Positions 42,339 through 51,482 of a stretch of DNA of 52,980 nt are shown here, one piece after another. A model generated the notes under the pieces. The model did not search any database and was not told where the DNA came from. It was given only the letters and a program-made list of their open reading frames with translations. Source of the DNA: Clostridia bacterium (GTDB lineage Bacteria > Bacillota > Clostridia > Saccharofermentanales > UBA5734); contig SABL01000006.1 in the NCBI GenBank assembly GCA_009928985.1, positions 1 through 52,980 on the forward strand. The letters are read 5' to 3'. Positions within the stretch are counted from its first letter, which is position 1. Each line of letters opens with the position of its first letter. Made by a program: the position numbers and the translations under genes.

Positions 42339-43509
42339 AACACGTGCGCTCGTCCGTTTTTTCATCAAGAATGCCGAACACACCTCCAATCCGGTGGTGC
42401 GCGAACGCTATGGCCGATTTGCCAGCCTGGTCGGCATCATCACGAACTTATTCCTCTTTGGCGTCAAGCTGGCTGCCGGTCTGATTTTCAACAGCCTGGC
42501 CATCACGGCGGATGCCATCAACAACTTGTCTGATTCGAGCTCCTCGCTGGTCACGCTGGCTGGATTCAAAATGTCCGGCAAGCCAGCCGATGAGAAACAC
42601 CCCTATGGCCATGAGCGGATCGAATACATCGCCGGCCTGATCGTGTCTTTTTTGATCTTGTCACTCGGTTTCGAATTGTTGCAGACAGCATACGGCAAGA
42701 TTTTGCATCCCGAGCCCTCTGTTTTCAGCTGGTTGTCTATCGCGGTCCTGGCAGTCTCCATTGCCATCAAATTCTGGCAGATGCGCTTTTACCGCTCGAT
42801 TGGACGCACCATCGATTCCGTCACCCTTCTGGCCACTGCTGCTGATAGTCGCAATGATGTACTGGCCACGTCTGCCGTCCTGCTGTCTCTTTTGATCTCC
42901 AGGTTCACAGGCCTTGAACTCGATGGTTTCATGGGTGCGGCTGTTGCCGTTTTCATCATGATCAGTGGGGTGAAACTGATCATGGAGACTGTCAGTCCCC
43001 TGTTGGGAGCCGGCCCCGACCGGGAGCTTGTCAGCCAGATCAGCGATCGTATCTTGAGCTACCCCGGTGTCTTCGGCTTGCACGACCTCGCGATCCACAA
43101 TTACGGTCCGACCAGATGCTATGCCACCGTTCATTGCGAAATCTCGGCTGAAATGGATCCGATGCGCAGCCATGACCTGATTGACAACATCGAGCGTGAT
43201 TTTCACACCGACCTGGGGATCAACCTGGTCATCCACATGGACCCGGTGCGTCTCAATGATCCGGAGACCCAGAAATTGCGCACCATGGCTGAGGACGTGC
43301 TCACCCAGATCGCCCCGGGATTATCCTTGCATGATTTCCGGGTCGTCCATGGGATCAGTCATTCCAATTTGATTTTTGATGTGACAGTCCCCTATTCCCT
43401 GTCCGAATCAGATGATGACCTGGTTTTCCAGGTCAAATCAGCCATCGCCAGCATCAACCCGAAGTGGCGTTGTGTGATCCAGGTGGATCGCGGCTATGTC
43501 CATACTTGA
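42313..43509 (+). CDS. Cation diffusion facilitator (CDF) metal exporter
   Basis: This 398-residue divalent-metal exporter has six TM helices. The metal site motifs are ITADAINNLSDSSSS (Asp67 and neighbours), HPYGHERIEY (His96, His100) and TAADSRNDVLATSAV. The all-Asp second site suggests Mn/Fe- rather than Zn-type members, although this is inference. The C-terminal 120 residues form the cytoplasmic ferredoxin-like dimerisation domain and a longer tail. The start at 42313 has GAGG very close; ATG 42331 is an alternative. It overlaps the ligase and cls genes. Confidence 0.92.
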   Translation: MTRTGNMSKTRALVRFFIKNAEHTSNPVVRERYGRFASLVGIITNLFLFGVKLAAGLIFNSLAITADAINNLSDSSSSLVTLAGFKMSGKPADEKHPYGHERIEYIAGLIVSFLILSLGFELLQTAYGKILHPEPSVFSWLSIAVLAVSIAIKFWQMRFYRSIGRTIDSVTLLATAADSRNDVLATSAVLLSLLISRFTGLELDGFMGAAVAVFIMISGVKLIMETVSPLLGAGPDRELVSQISDRILSYPGVFGLHDLAIHNYGPTRCYATVHCEISAEMDPMRSHDLIDNIERDFHTDLGINLVIHMDPVRLNDPETQKLRTMAEDVLTQIAPGLSLHDFRVVHGISHSNLIFDVTVPYSLSESDDDLVFQVKSAIASINPKWRCVIQVDRGYVHT

Positions 43510-45088
43510 ACCTGGATCCAGGCAACCGGTCCAGATAGCAGCAGATGGCATCGCGACTGCCGGTGGCAAAAACCATTCGCGCAGCCGCCTGCGCCTGTTG
43601 ATTGTTGCAGCTGCTGTCCTGGCCCAGCTGGTCCTGATCTGGCTGGTGGTGGTCAATCTGCGCGACCATTTCACGACCCTGTATGTCATTTTGGAAATTA
43701 TCGCCCTGGTGCAAGTGCTCTATCTGGTCAGCAAAAATGAGTCTTCTGCTTATACGTTTGCCTGGACCGTGATCATCCTGCTCCTGCCCGTTTTTGGTGA
43801 GGTTTTGTATGTGCTCTGGGGCCGGTCCGGGCAATCGAGCCGTTCCGGGCGGCATGTCCGGAAGATTTTCCAGCGTCGGTCGCATTGGCTGAAACCGAGT
43901 CCGGAGCGTCTGGCCCGCCTGAGTCAGTCCTTTCCATTGCGGCGCCGCATTGTCACGTATGTGGAGAACCAGGGATTTCCCGTCTACGAAAACACGACCT
44001 GCACCTATTATCCACTCGGCGAGCTCCAATTTGACGATCTGAAACGGGATCTGGCTGTAGCCGATCGATTCATCTTCCTGGAGTTTTTCATTGTTGCTGT
44101 CGGCCAGGTCTGGGACGAGATCCATGCGATCCTGCGCCAGAAAGCCGCTTCCGGGGTCGAAGTCAGACTGCTCTATGACGATGCTGGCAGCATGGCCACC
44201 CTACCGGACCGTTTCCGCGAAACCCTGGCAGCCGAAAACATTCAGGCCATCGCATACAGCGAGGTCCAGAAGGGACTTGTCCACCTCTACCTTAATCATC
44301 GCAACCACCAGAAGATCGTTGTGATCGATGGCCGGGTTGGCTATACAGGCGGTACAAACCTGGCCGATGAATATGCCAATATCTATCCCCGTTTTGGTCA
44401 TTGGAAAGACACCGCCGTTCGCCTCGAAGGCGATGCGGTCTGGAGCCTGACGGTCATTTTTCTTGAAATGTGGCAGTCGCAAACCCACAAGACCGAAGAC
44501 TATAACCGGTACCGTTCCTTTTCTTCTGTCACGGGCGCTGGCTTTTTCCAGCCCTTTGCGGATGGCCCGGTCAACAATCCGGTCAATCCGGCCGAACAAG
44601 TCTATCGCCAGATCATCGCCGGTGCGAGAGATTACGTCTACATTACGACACCTTACCTGGTCATCGACGAATTCATGATGGACGCGCTGTGCCAGGCGGC
44701 TCAGGGGGGAATCGATGTCCGGATCGCCACGCCCAGGATCTGGGACAAATGGTATGTCCACAAGGTCACCCGATCCAATTATCACCGGCTCGTGGCTGCA
44801 GGAGTCAACGTTTTCGAGTATTTGCCCGGCTTCCTGCATGCCAAGACCATCCTGAGCGACGATGAGCTCTGTGTCACCGGAACGATCAACATGGATTACC
44901 GCAGTTTCCATCTCCAGTTTGAAGACGGGATCCTGATCTGTGGTGCCCCGGTCCTGACTGATATCAAGCAAGATCTCCTGGCCATTTTTGCCATCAGCGA
45001 ACCCATCACACTCAGTCAACTCAAACACGTGCGCCTGCCAGAACGGCTGCTGCAAGCGTTTTTGCGGCTATTTGCGCCGCTGTTATAA
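43496..45088 (+). CDS. cls: Cardiolipin synthase
   Basis: This 530-residue phospholipase-D-family enzyme condenses phosphatidylglycerol to cardiolipin at the membrane. It has two N-terminal TM helices (about 33-55 and 60-108) followed by two PLD domains. The HKD motifs are NHRNHQKIVVIDGRVGYTGG (His271, Lys273, Asp278) and FLHAKTILSDD (His448, Lys450, Asp455). Both are complete. AGGTGG lies 9 bases before the ATG, inside the CDF gene, and the overlap of 14 bases implies coupling. About 70 residues precede the usual cls N-terminus. Confidence 0.95.
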   Translation: MSILEPGSRQPVQIAADGIATAGGKNHSRSRLRLLIVAAAVLAQLVLIWLVVVNLRDHFTTLYVILEIIALVQVLYLVSKNESSAYTFAWTVIILLLPVFGEVLYVLWGRSGQSSRSGRHVRKIFQRRSHWLKPSPERLARLSQSFPLRRRIVTYVENQGFPVYENTTCTYYPLGELQFDDLKRDLAVADRFIFLEFFIVAVGQVWDEIHAILRQKAASGVEVRLLYDDAGSMATLPDRFRETLAAENIQAIAYSEVQKGLVHLYLNHRNHQKIVVIDGRVGYTGGTNLADEYANIYPRFGHWKDTAVRLEGDAVWSLTVIFLEMWQSQTHKTEDYNRYRSFSSVTGAGFFQPFADGPVNNPVNPAEQVYRQIIAGARDYVYITTPYLVIDEFMMDALCQAAQGGIDVRIATPRIWDKWYVHKVTRSNYHRLVAAGVNVFEYLPGFLHAKTILSDDELCVTGTINMDYRSFHLQFEDGILICGAPVLTDIKQDLLAIFAISEPITLSQLKHVRLPERLLQAFLRLFAPLL

Positions 45089-45223
45089 TACTGAGCATAT
45101 TAGTGTCTTTTTTTGATTAGTTTGTTAACATATCAGACTGTCATAGATGCATTTTCGTCATTTGAGCGATATAATGATCTCACTAAAGCTTGGCATGACT
45201 GCCACAGAATCGAGGGGGACACC

Positions 45224-45646
45224 ATGGAAAAAAACAAAGAATGCTTTTACTGCATGAAAGATGAACGCCAGACGGCCCTGATGCTCAAGGTTGCCGATCT
45301 GTCGGTTTCAGAACTCTTTTTCTTCAAGGAACAGACCCATCCAGGCCGTTGTCTTGTTGCTTTCAAGGACCACGCCAAGGAAATTTTCGATCTTTCGGAT
45401 GCAGACCAGGCGGCCTACATGACCGATATTGCCAGGGCTGCCAGAGCGATCCAGACCGTGTACCAGCCGGCCAAGATCAATTACGGCGCTTATGGTGACA
45501 AGCTGCCTCACCTGCACATGCACCTGGTACCGAAGTATGAGGACCAGGCGGGCTGGGGTTCGGTGTTCGAAATGAATCCGGGCAAGGTCTACCTGAGCGA
45601 CGCGGAATACACCGCCCAGATCGAAGCTTTGAACAAGGCTCTCTAA
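45224..45646 (+). CDS. HIT family protein
   Basis: This 140-residue nucleotide hydrolase or transferase has the histidine triad LPHLHMHLVPKY (His96, His98, His100) and an N-terminal CFYCMKD with a Cys pair that may bind zinc. Length and motifs match the small HIT proteins of the GalT/Hint superfamily; the physiological substrate cannot be read. GAGGGGG lies 5 bases before the ATG; an upstream frame from 45113 crosses a promoter-like region (TATAAT at 45170, no clear -35). A strong intrinsic terminator follows. Confidence 0.92.
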   Translation: MEKNKECFYCMKDERQTALMLKVADLSVSELFFFKEQTHPGRCLVAFKDHAKEIFDLSDADQAAYMTDIARAARAIQTVYQPAKINYGAYGDKLPHLHMHLVPKYEDQAGWGSVFEMNPGKVYLSDAEYTAQIEALNKAL

Positions 45647-45677
45647 GTCTTCCATCCAGGCCAGCTGTTTCACAGGC

Positions 45678-45708
45678 GGCCATCTCATGGGAGGTGGTCG
45701 TCTTTTTT
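45678..45708 (+). terminator. Intrinsic terminator after the HIT gene
   Basis: GGCCATCTC (45678-45686) pairs with GAGGTGGTC (45691-45699) by Watson-Crick and G-U pairs around an ATGG loop. TCTTTTTT follows immediately. It lies about 30 bases past the HIT stop and separates it from the MFS gene. Confidence 0.8.
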
Positions 45709-45792
45709 GCTCAGGATCGTAGTCCGTGAACTGGAGCTGCTGGATCTGCTGTGATAGACTCGCATTAGTTTGCATTTGAGGTGAATTGACTT

Positions 45793-47058
45793 ATGGATCT
45801 CCCGCAGCCCGTCCCGAAACTCGCTTCTCCGGAACATCAGCGTTCCATCTGGATCTTTTATGCGATCCTGGCGGCAGCTGCGATCGGCACCGGATTTTCC
45901 GACAGCCTGTTTTCCAATTATTTCAAGGACGCCTACCAGGTCACGGCCCTGCAGCGCGGCTTGATTGAGTTCCCGCGCGAATTGCCCGGGGTCTTGTCGA
46001 TCTTCCTGGTTTCAGTCCTGGCTTTCATGGGCGATCTGCGACTGGCCATGCTGGCCCATTCGCTGGTTGTGATCGGCCTGGCTTTGCTCGGTTTCCTGAC
46101 TCCACCGTATCTGATCATGCTGATGATCATTTTCTTTCACTCCATCGGACAGCATCTCTGGTTTCCACTCCAGAACAGCATCGGCATGAGCCTGATCCAT
46201 GATGAAGCCAATGCCGGGCGCCTGATTGGCCGTTTCAACGGTGTCAGCACGGCCTTTGGCATGCTGGCCTCGCTTCTGGTCTTCTTAGCGTTCCGGTCAG
46301 GTTTTTTCAGTTTCACGGCCGACATCAAAACGACATTCCTGATCGGTGGCATTGCCTCATTGACCGTCGTCGGGCTGCTGTACTCTCTCGACCGCCACAA
46401 AAACCAGATCGCAGGTGCTCCATCTGCCGGTAAACCGTCTGCAAAAGGGTTGCCCCGGCCTAAATTTGTCTTTCGCTGGCAATACCGGAATTACTACGTC
46501 CTGGCAATCATTTTCGGTGTGCAGAAGCAGATCATGATGGTTTATGCCCCCTGGGTCCTGATCGACTTGCTGGGCAAAAAGGCGGACACGCTCTCGCTGC
46601 TTCTGATGCTCGGGTCTTTTGCCGGCATCTTCTTCACCCCGGCCCTTGGCCGCTGGCTAGACCGCTATGGTATCCGCAAAATGCTGTTCCTGGACGCCTA
46701 TTCCTTCATCGGCGTCTACATTGCCTATGGCGTGCTCGCCTCCGGTTTCACTTCCGGCGTCCTGCCCAAAACAGGCTGGGCCGTGCTCACCTTGTATGCC
46801 CTGTTTATCCTGGACCGCATGTCGATGCAGATGGGCATGGTCCGCAGCCTCTATCTGCGCTCAATTGCCTTGACTCCTGAAGACATTTCACCGACGCTCG
46901 TCACCGGACAGAGCATGGACCATGTTGTGTCGATCACCATGGCAACCTTGGGCGGGGTTATCTGGACCACCATCGGGCCCCAATATGTCTTCTTCATCGC
47001 GGCCGCCCTCTCCCTGGCCAATCTCTTCGTCGCGATCCGGGTCAAAGACAAAGTCTAA
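45793..47058 (+). CDS. MFS transporter
   Basis: This 421-residue major facilitator has about twelve TM helices. Early loops contain FKDAYQVTALQRGLIEFPRE and the second half DLLGKKADTLSLLLMLGSF and FTPALGRWLDRYGIRKMLFL. The substrate is unknown; some relatives are annotated as sugar or drug exporters. GAGGTG lies 9 bases before the ATG. Its last codons overlap the convergent histidine kinase by 4 bases. The intrinsic terminator upstream makes it an independent unit. Confidence 0.9.
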   Translation: MDLPQPVPKLASPEHQRSIWIFYAILAAAAIGTGFSDSLFSNYFKDAYQVTALQRGLIEFPRELPGVLSIFLVSVLAFMGDLRLAMLAHSLVVIGLALLGFLTPPYLIMLMIIFFHSIGQHLWFPLQNSIGMSLIHDEANAGRLIGRFNGVSTAFGMLASLLVFLAFRSGFFSFTADIKTTFLIGGIASLTVVGLLYSLDRHKNQIAGAPSAGKPSAKGLPRPKFVFRWQYRNYYVLAIIFGVQKQIMMVYAPWVLIDLLGKKADTLSLLLMLGSFAGIFFTPALGRWLDRYGIRKMLFLDAYSFIGVYIAYGVLASGFTSGVLPKTGWAVLTLYALFILDRMSMQMGMVRSLYLRSIALTPEDISPTLVTGQSMDHVVSITMATLGGVIWTTIGPQYVFFIAAALSLANLFVAIRVKDKV

Positions 47059-48404
47059 CTCGGCTGGGTCTCGAACCAGAAGCGGATCTGGCGGTCCTGG
47101 CTTGTAACGCCGTATGGAACGCCGTGCTGTTCAAGGATGCTGCGGACGATGGCCAGGCCCAGGCCAGTGCCCAGGCGGCGATCGTCGCGGATTTGGCCGG
47201 AGCGGTGGTAGCGGTCCCAGATTTTTGTGAGTTCGTCAGCAGGGATCGTCTCGCCCTGGTTGGAAATTTCGATCCGGGCCACCGCACCTGATGGTTGGAC
47301 CTGGATCCGTATCACACTGTGCGGGTCGGCATAATTGATCGCATTGGCCACCAGATTGGTCAGGACTTGTTCGAACTGAGCCGAATCGAAGCGGATGTCG
47401 CCAGCAGTGCATGCCAGGTCAAGTTTGAGCCCACGGGCAGCTGCTTCCAGTTCAAAGCGCAGCTGGACCGACGTTAAAACCGGGGCAGCGGCAAACACTT
47501 GGCTGCTCGGGGGACGGACCCCGGCCTGAAGTTTGGAATACTCCAGGATATCTCCGACCACATGAGTCAGGCGGGCGGCCTCATCGGCGATCAATGTCAG
47601 CTGCTCGCTGCGCTTCTTCTCATCTGGCCAGGTTACATCGCGGACTGTTTCGGCGTAGCCCTGAATCACCGTCAAAGGGGAGCGCAGTTCGTGTGAGACA
47701 TTGGCGATCAACTCGCGGCGCAGTGTTTCCGTCACCTGCAGCTGCTGGCCCAGTTCATTGAGTGCCGTTGACAAGTCGGCAATTTCATCCTGGCCTTTGA
47801 CCGACAAATGGGTCTGGTACTGCCCGGCAGCCAGTTTGCGCGCGGCAGCAGTCGCAGCGAGAATTGGCCGGCTCAAGGTCCGGGACAGGATCAGGGCCAG
47901 GACGGTCGCCGCCAGGGCCAGGACAAGGGTGAACAGCAACAGCTGGCTTCTGAGGACCCGGGCAGCCGTATCAACCGCACTGAGGGAGAACAAGGCAAAA
48001 ACGGCCCCTCCCCCAGGCAGCGACTGGCCGACCAGAGCATAGCGCAGGGTGCTGTCACTGCCACTGATGATTTCACTCGCAGAAAAATCACCCATTTGAA
48101 ACATGGTCTGCACATGGCGCAACGCCATGCCCATCATGGGCATCCGGGTCGAGGTATTGGCCAGATTGCCTGAGGCATCGAGCACCAGGATCGTAGCCCC
48201 CGTTTTTTCGCTCAGGGCGGCGACATCCAGGGTGTGAGTCTGGGCAGCCTCCGAAACGGCCTGCTGGACATCCGCGATCAGCTGGTTCAGGTAGGAATCG
48301 CGCATCAGGCCGGCCTGGATCAGCCACAACAGCACCACCGCGAGAGTGGCCATCGCCAGAAAGCTGGCGAAAAACTTGAACAACAAATGACGGCGGGGCA
48401 GCAT
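47055..48404 (-). CDS. Sensor histidine kinase
   Basis: This 449-residue membrane kinase has TM1 at about 12-33, an extracytoplasmic sensor of about 115 residues, TM2 at about 152-178, HAMP, and a dimerisation box with His238 in ANVSHELRSPLTVIQGYAE. The ATP domain carries LVANAINYADPHSV, NQGETIPADELTKIWDRY and LGTGLGLAIVRSILEQHG. The N-box and G-boxes are complete. The start shares one base with the stop of the regulator. It is convergent with the MFS transporter, overlapping by 4 bases. Confidence 0.95.
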   Translation of the reverse strand: MLPRRHLLFKFFASFLAMATLAVVLLWLIQAGLMRDSYLNQLIADVQQAVSEAAQTHTLDVAALSEKTGATILVLDASGNLANTSTRMPMMGMALRHVQTMFQMGDFSASEIISGSDSTLRYALVGQSLPGGGAVFALFSLSAVDTAARVLRSQLLLFTLVLALAATVLALILSRTLSRPILAATAAARKLAAGQYQTHLSVKGQDEIADLSTALNELGQQLQVTETLRRELIANVSHELRSPLTVIQGYAETVRDVTWPDEKKRSEQLTLIADEAARLTHVVGDILEYSKLQAGVRPPSSQVFAAAPVLTSVQLRFELEAAARGLKLDLACTAGDIRFDSAQFEQVLTNLVANAINYADPHSVIRIQVQPSGAVARIEISNQGETIPADELTKIWDRYHRSGQIRDDRRLGTGLGLAIVRSILEQHGVPYGVTSQDRQIRFWFETQPS

Positions 48405-49078
48405 CAGGATTCTCCCGCTTCGAAGCGATAGCCGGTGCCCCAGACAGTGGCCACCAGATGGCGGTACGGGGCAATTTTATCGCGCAGGCTCCGGATGTGG
48501 GTATCCACGGTGCGGGCATCGCCGAAATAGTCATAGCCCCAGACATGGTTCAACAGTTGGTCGCGGGTGAAGACCTGGCGCGGCCGCGACATCAGGAAAG
48601 CTAAAAGGTCGAACTCCTTGGGCGTCAGAGCCACCACTTGTCCGTCGACAGTAGCCTGGTGCGAGGTCAGGTCGACCTTGAGCCCCTCGGCTTCATGGAT
48701 CTGGGTGGCTGCGGTCGTAGCACCGGAGCGCTTGAGCAAGGCTTTCATCCGGGCGACCAGCTCGCGCGGGCTGAATGGTTTGCTGACATAGTCGTCGACG
48801 CCCAGCTCAAAGCCCAAGAGCCGGTCGTATTCCTCACTGCGGGCCGTGAGCATGATGACAGGGACCGTGCTTTCCGCGCGGATCCGGCGCAGGGTGCCCC
48901 AGCCATCAAGGCGTGGCATCATGACATCGAGCAGAACCAGATCGTAGGCCTTGGTCATGAAGGCCTCGATCGCGACTTCCCCATCGCCGGCTTCCGTGAA
49001 CTGCCAGTTCTCGGCACGGGAATACTCCATCACCAGATTGCGGATCCGGGGATCATCGTCAACGAGCAGGATATTCAT
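48404..49078 (-). CDS. OmpR/PhoB-type response regulator
   Basis: This 224-residue regulator has a receiver domain (LLVDDDPRIRNLVMEY, phospho-acceptor Asp51 in LLDVMMPRLDG, Lys in DDYVSKPFSPRELVAR) and a winged-helix DNA-binding domain (LTPKEFDLLAFLMSRPRQVF, DTHIRSLRDKIAPY). Its start overlaps the MFS stop by 4 bases. It precedes its kinase in the same operon, so the three genes form one unit. Confidence 0.96.
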   Translation of the reverse strand: MNILLVDDDPRIRNLVMEYSRAENWQFTEAGDGEVAIEAFMTKAYDLVLLDVMMPRLDGWGTLRRIRAESTVPVIMLTARSEEYDRLLGFELGVDDYVSKPFSPRELVARMKALLKRSGATTAATQIHEAEGLKVDLTSHQATVDGQVVALTPKEFDLLAFLMSRPRQVFTRDQLLNHVWGYDYFGDARTVDTHIRSLRDKIAPYRHLVATVWGTGYRFEAGES

Positions 49079-50331
49079 GTTGCTGCCTTTCTGGCAAAAA
49101 GCCGGTTGATCGTTTCGGTGCTGAGCACAAGCGCCAGGATCAAAAGGATGACGACCGGCATCAGGACCGTCAGTGAGAAACGGGTCGCCAGAGAACCGAT
49201 GATGGGTGGAAACAGCATGGTGCCTGCATACGCTGAAGCCATCTGGAAACCGATGATGCTCTGGGAATGATGCTGGCCAAACCGGGCCGGGGTCTCATGG
49301 ATCATGCCTGGGAAAACCGGGGCGAAGCCGAGGCCAACCAGAATGAATCCGATCTGGCCGCCTGAGGTGGCACCAATGAAAAAAATCAGGAGTGCCCCCA
49401 GCAGGCTGGCGAAGATGCCAAAGCGGATCAAGGTGTGTGTCTTGTAGCGGAATGTCAGGAATCCGGTCAGAAACCGGCCTGCCATGATACCGCCAAAATA
49501 ACTGGCCACGTACTGACCTGCTTGTTCGACTGCCAAGCCGTGGACATTGACCATGAGACTGCCACCCCACAAACCCATGGAGATCTCAGCGCCGCAATAG
49601 AAGAAAAAGGAAAGCAGGACCAGTAGCAGGCCTGGCGTCTTGAACAAGTGAAGGAGGGACGGCTGTTCTTTGTCTAAAACCGTGTTTGACAGGGTCTTTT
49701 CCTGTTCTGCCAGAGCCAGACCTTCCGCAGTCGTGGTGGTTTCCGGAATATTGGCTTGGACTGGGTGTGATGCGAGCTTTTTGCCAACCTTTTCCCACAA
49801 AGGAAGGCTCAGGAACAAAACGACAGCGAGGATCAGCTGGATCGAGGCAATGGTTTGATACCCTGTGCGCCAGTTGCCAGTCCGGCTGATGATCTGGGCC
49901 AGGATCACCGGGCTCAGGGTGGCGCCCATGCCCCAGAAGCTGTGCAGCCAATTCATATGGTGAGCTTTGTAATGCATGGCAACGTAACTATTCAGACCTG
50001 CGTCAACAGAACCAGCTCCCAAGCCAAGTGGAATGGCAAAGGCAAGCAGCCAGACATAGGAAGGTGACCGTGCATAGCCGATTAAAGCCAGGCCAGTCAG
50101 GAGGGTGCTGGCGAAATTGACCTTGCCAGTGCCAAAACGGCCCAGGATGGTGCCACTCAAGAGGCTCGACACGATGGTTCCTGCCGTAACAACCAGGGCA
50201 ATCATTCCAGCTGCGCCGATGGATACATCCAGTTCCGGGTACATCGCCGGCCAGGCTGTGCCCAGGGCAGCATCCGGTAACCCAAGGCTGATAAATGAAA
50301 GAAAAATGATGGTGAGCAGAAGTCGTGCCAC
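49075..50331 (-). CDS. MFS transporter coupled to the two-component system
   Basis: This 418-residue major facilitator of the FucP/YfkF-like kind has about twelve TM helices. The N-terminal part contains LGLPDAALGTAWPAMYPEL and SLLSGTILGRFGTGKV; the loop between halves is charged. The start is GTG at 50331, with GGAGG 7 bases upstream. The frame runs open to 50634, but that stretch lies opposite the SDR gene and lacks a site. The stop overlaps the regulator's ATG (ATGA), so exporter, regulator and kinase form one operon. Substrate is unknown. Confidence 0.9.
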   Translation of the reverse strand: MARLLLTIIFLSFISLGLPDAALGTAWPAMYPELDVSIGAAGMIALVVTAGTIVSSLLSGTILGRFGTGKVNFASTLLTGLALIGYARSPSYVWLLAFAIPLGLGAGSVDAGLNSYVAMHYKAHHMNWLHSFWGMGATLSPVILAQIISRTGNWRTGYQTIASIQLILAVVLFLSLPLWEKVGKKLASHPVQANIPETTTTAEGLALAEQEKTLSNTVLDKEQPSLLHLFKTPGLLLVLLSFFFYCGAEISMGLWGGSLMVNVHGLAVEQAGQYVASYFGGIMAGRFLTGFLTFRYKTHTLIRFGIFASLLGALLIFFIGATSGGQIGFILVGLGFAPVFPGMIHETPARFGQHHSQSIIGFQMASAYAGTMLFPPIIGSLATRFSLTVLMPVVILLILALVLSTETINRLFARKAAT

Positions 50332-50458
50332 AGATGATCCTCCAACGTGAAATAGAAACGGTCCAGCCACTTGTTGCTGAGGAAACTGGACGTTACACTG
50401 TTCACGATACACGAGCGTCATGATGCATTCAAGCAGATCCAGTTTATCAGGAGTATGC

Positions 50459-51352
50459 ATGCCAGGCACGATCAAAATACCAGCCGTTTCTTTACCTGCT
50501 TCTTCCAGTCCTGTGACCAAAGCTCTACCGCGAGGAACCGTCCTGGTCACAGGCGCCAGTTCCGGAATCGGCTGGGAAACCGTCCTGATGCTGGCCAGGC
50601 AAGGTGCAATCGTTTTCGCAGCATCTCGCACCATTGGTCAGAAATTGGCTCAGGCCCAACTCGAACCAGCGATGCAACGCATGATTCACGCCATCGAACT
50701 GGATATCCTCGATGAAAAAAGTTGCGCTGCGGCTGTTACCACGGTTCTGGATCACAAAGGCCATTTGGATGCTCTCGTTCACTGTGCCGGCACCGGCCTG
50801 GCAGGTAGCATCGAAGAAATCCCCCTGGCAGATGCCGTCTGGCAATATGACAACTTGCTTTTCGGCACGATCCGCATGCTGCGAGCCGTATTGCCACGAA
50901 TGAGACATCAGGGACATGGCCGGATCATTCTTGTGACTTCTGTGGCTGCGACCATACCAGTGCCCTTCCAAACGTACTACAGTTCTGCAAAAGCAGCGGT
51001 CCAAGCCTTGGCGCTCGGACTTTCTGATGAAGTTCGCCCCTTCGGTATTAAGGTCACGATTGTCGCTCCAGGTGATACCCGGACGGGATTCACGGAGGCC
51101 AGGAGGCTCGCCGGATCGATCGACCATTCCCCTTATGGGGAGAGACTCAGCCGGTCTGTCAGCCGCATGGCCCGGGATGAGCAAAACGGTATGGCGTCCC
51201 AAAGCATTGCCCTGGCCATCGTCCATGAATTATCACGGAAACATCCGAAACTCATGGTGACGCCCGGTTTGCACAATCACGCCATGACGGTGGCTGGCAG
51301 GATCTTGCCTTTGCCACTGGTGCGCTGGATTGTGCGGCTGCTTTACGGCTGA
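50459..51352 (+). CDS. Short-chain dehydrogenase/reductase
   Basis: This 297-residue SDR has the NAD(P)-binding TGASSGIG at 31-38, HCAG in place of the usual NNAG, and the catalytic Ser161 with Tyr174-x-x-x-Lys178 in QTYYSSAKAA. AGGAG lies 5 bases before the ATG at 50459. It lies 130 bases upstream of the serine-palmitoyltransferase-like gene on the same strand. That makes a 3-ketosphinganine-reductase-like role possible, but SDR specificity cannot be read from these motifs. A generic NADP-dependent reductase is equally consistent. Confidence 0.9.
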   Translation: MPGTIKIPAVSLPASSSPVTKALPRGTVLVTGASSGIGWETVLMLARQGAIVFAASRTIGQKLAQAQLEPAMQRMIHAIELDILDEKSCAAAVTTVLDHKGHLDALVHCAGTGLAGSIEEIPLADAVWQYDNLLFGTIRMLRAVLPRMRHQGHGRIILVTSVAATIPVPFQTYYSSAKAAVQALALGLSDEVRPFGIKVTIVAPGDTRTGFTEARRLAGSIDHSPYGERLSRSVSRMARDEQNGMASQSIALAIVHELSRKHPKLMVTPGLHNHAMTVAGRILPLPLVRWIVRLLYG

Positions 51353-51423
51353 TACCAGAATCTGGCAGGACATCATCCAAATCATGACTGGATAGCATTT
51401 TTTATCATTTGACCTGACAAATA

Positions 51424-51432
51424 TGCTATGAT
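51424..51432 (+). promoter_or_regulatory. Possible extended -10 promoter for the Spt-like gene
   Basis: TGC-TATGAT (TGn plus a 5/6 match to TATAAT) lies 50 bases before the ATG at 51483. A TTGACC lies too close to serve as its -35. Confidence 0.4.
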
Positions 51433-51482
51433 GGATCTGTTTTTCTTGCTTAATTCCCATCTGTGCTGGAGGACGACTGCCA

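Noticed and set aside
45058-45089. GCGGC/GCCGC hairpin at the cls stop as a terminator
   Set aside because: The stem is five pairs, overlaps the coding end, and is not followed by a T-run.
50332-50634. N-terminal extension of the MFS transporter to 50634
   Set aside because: It is not hydrophobic, overlaps the SDR gene on the other strand, and the GTG at 50331 has a GGAGG site.
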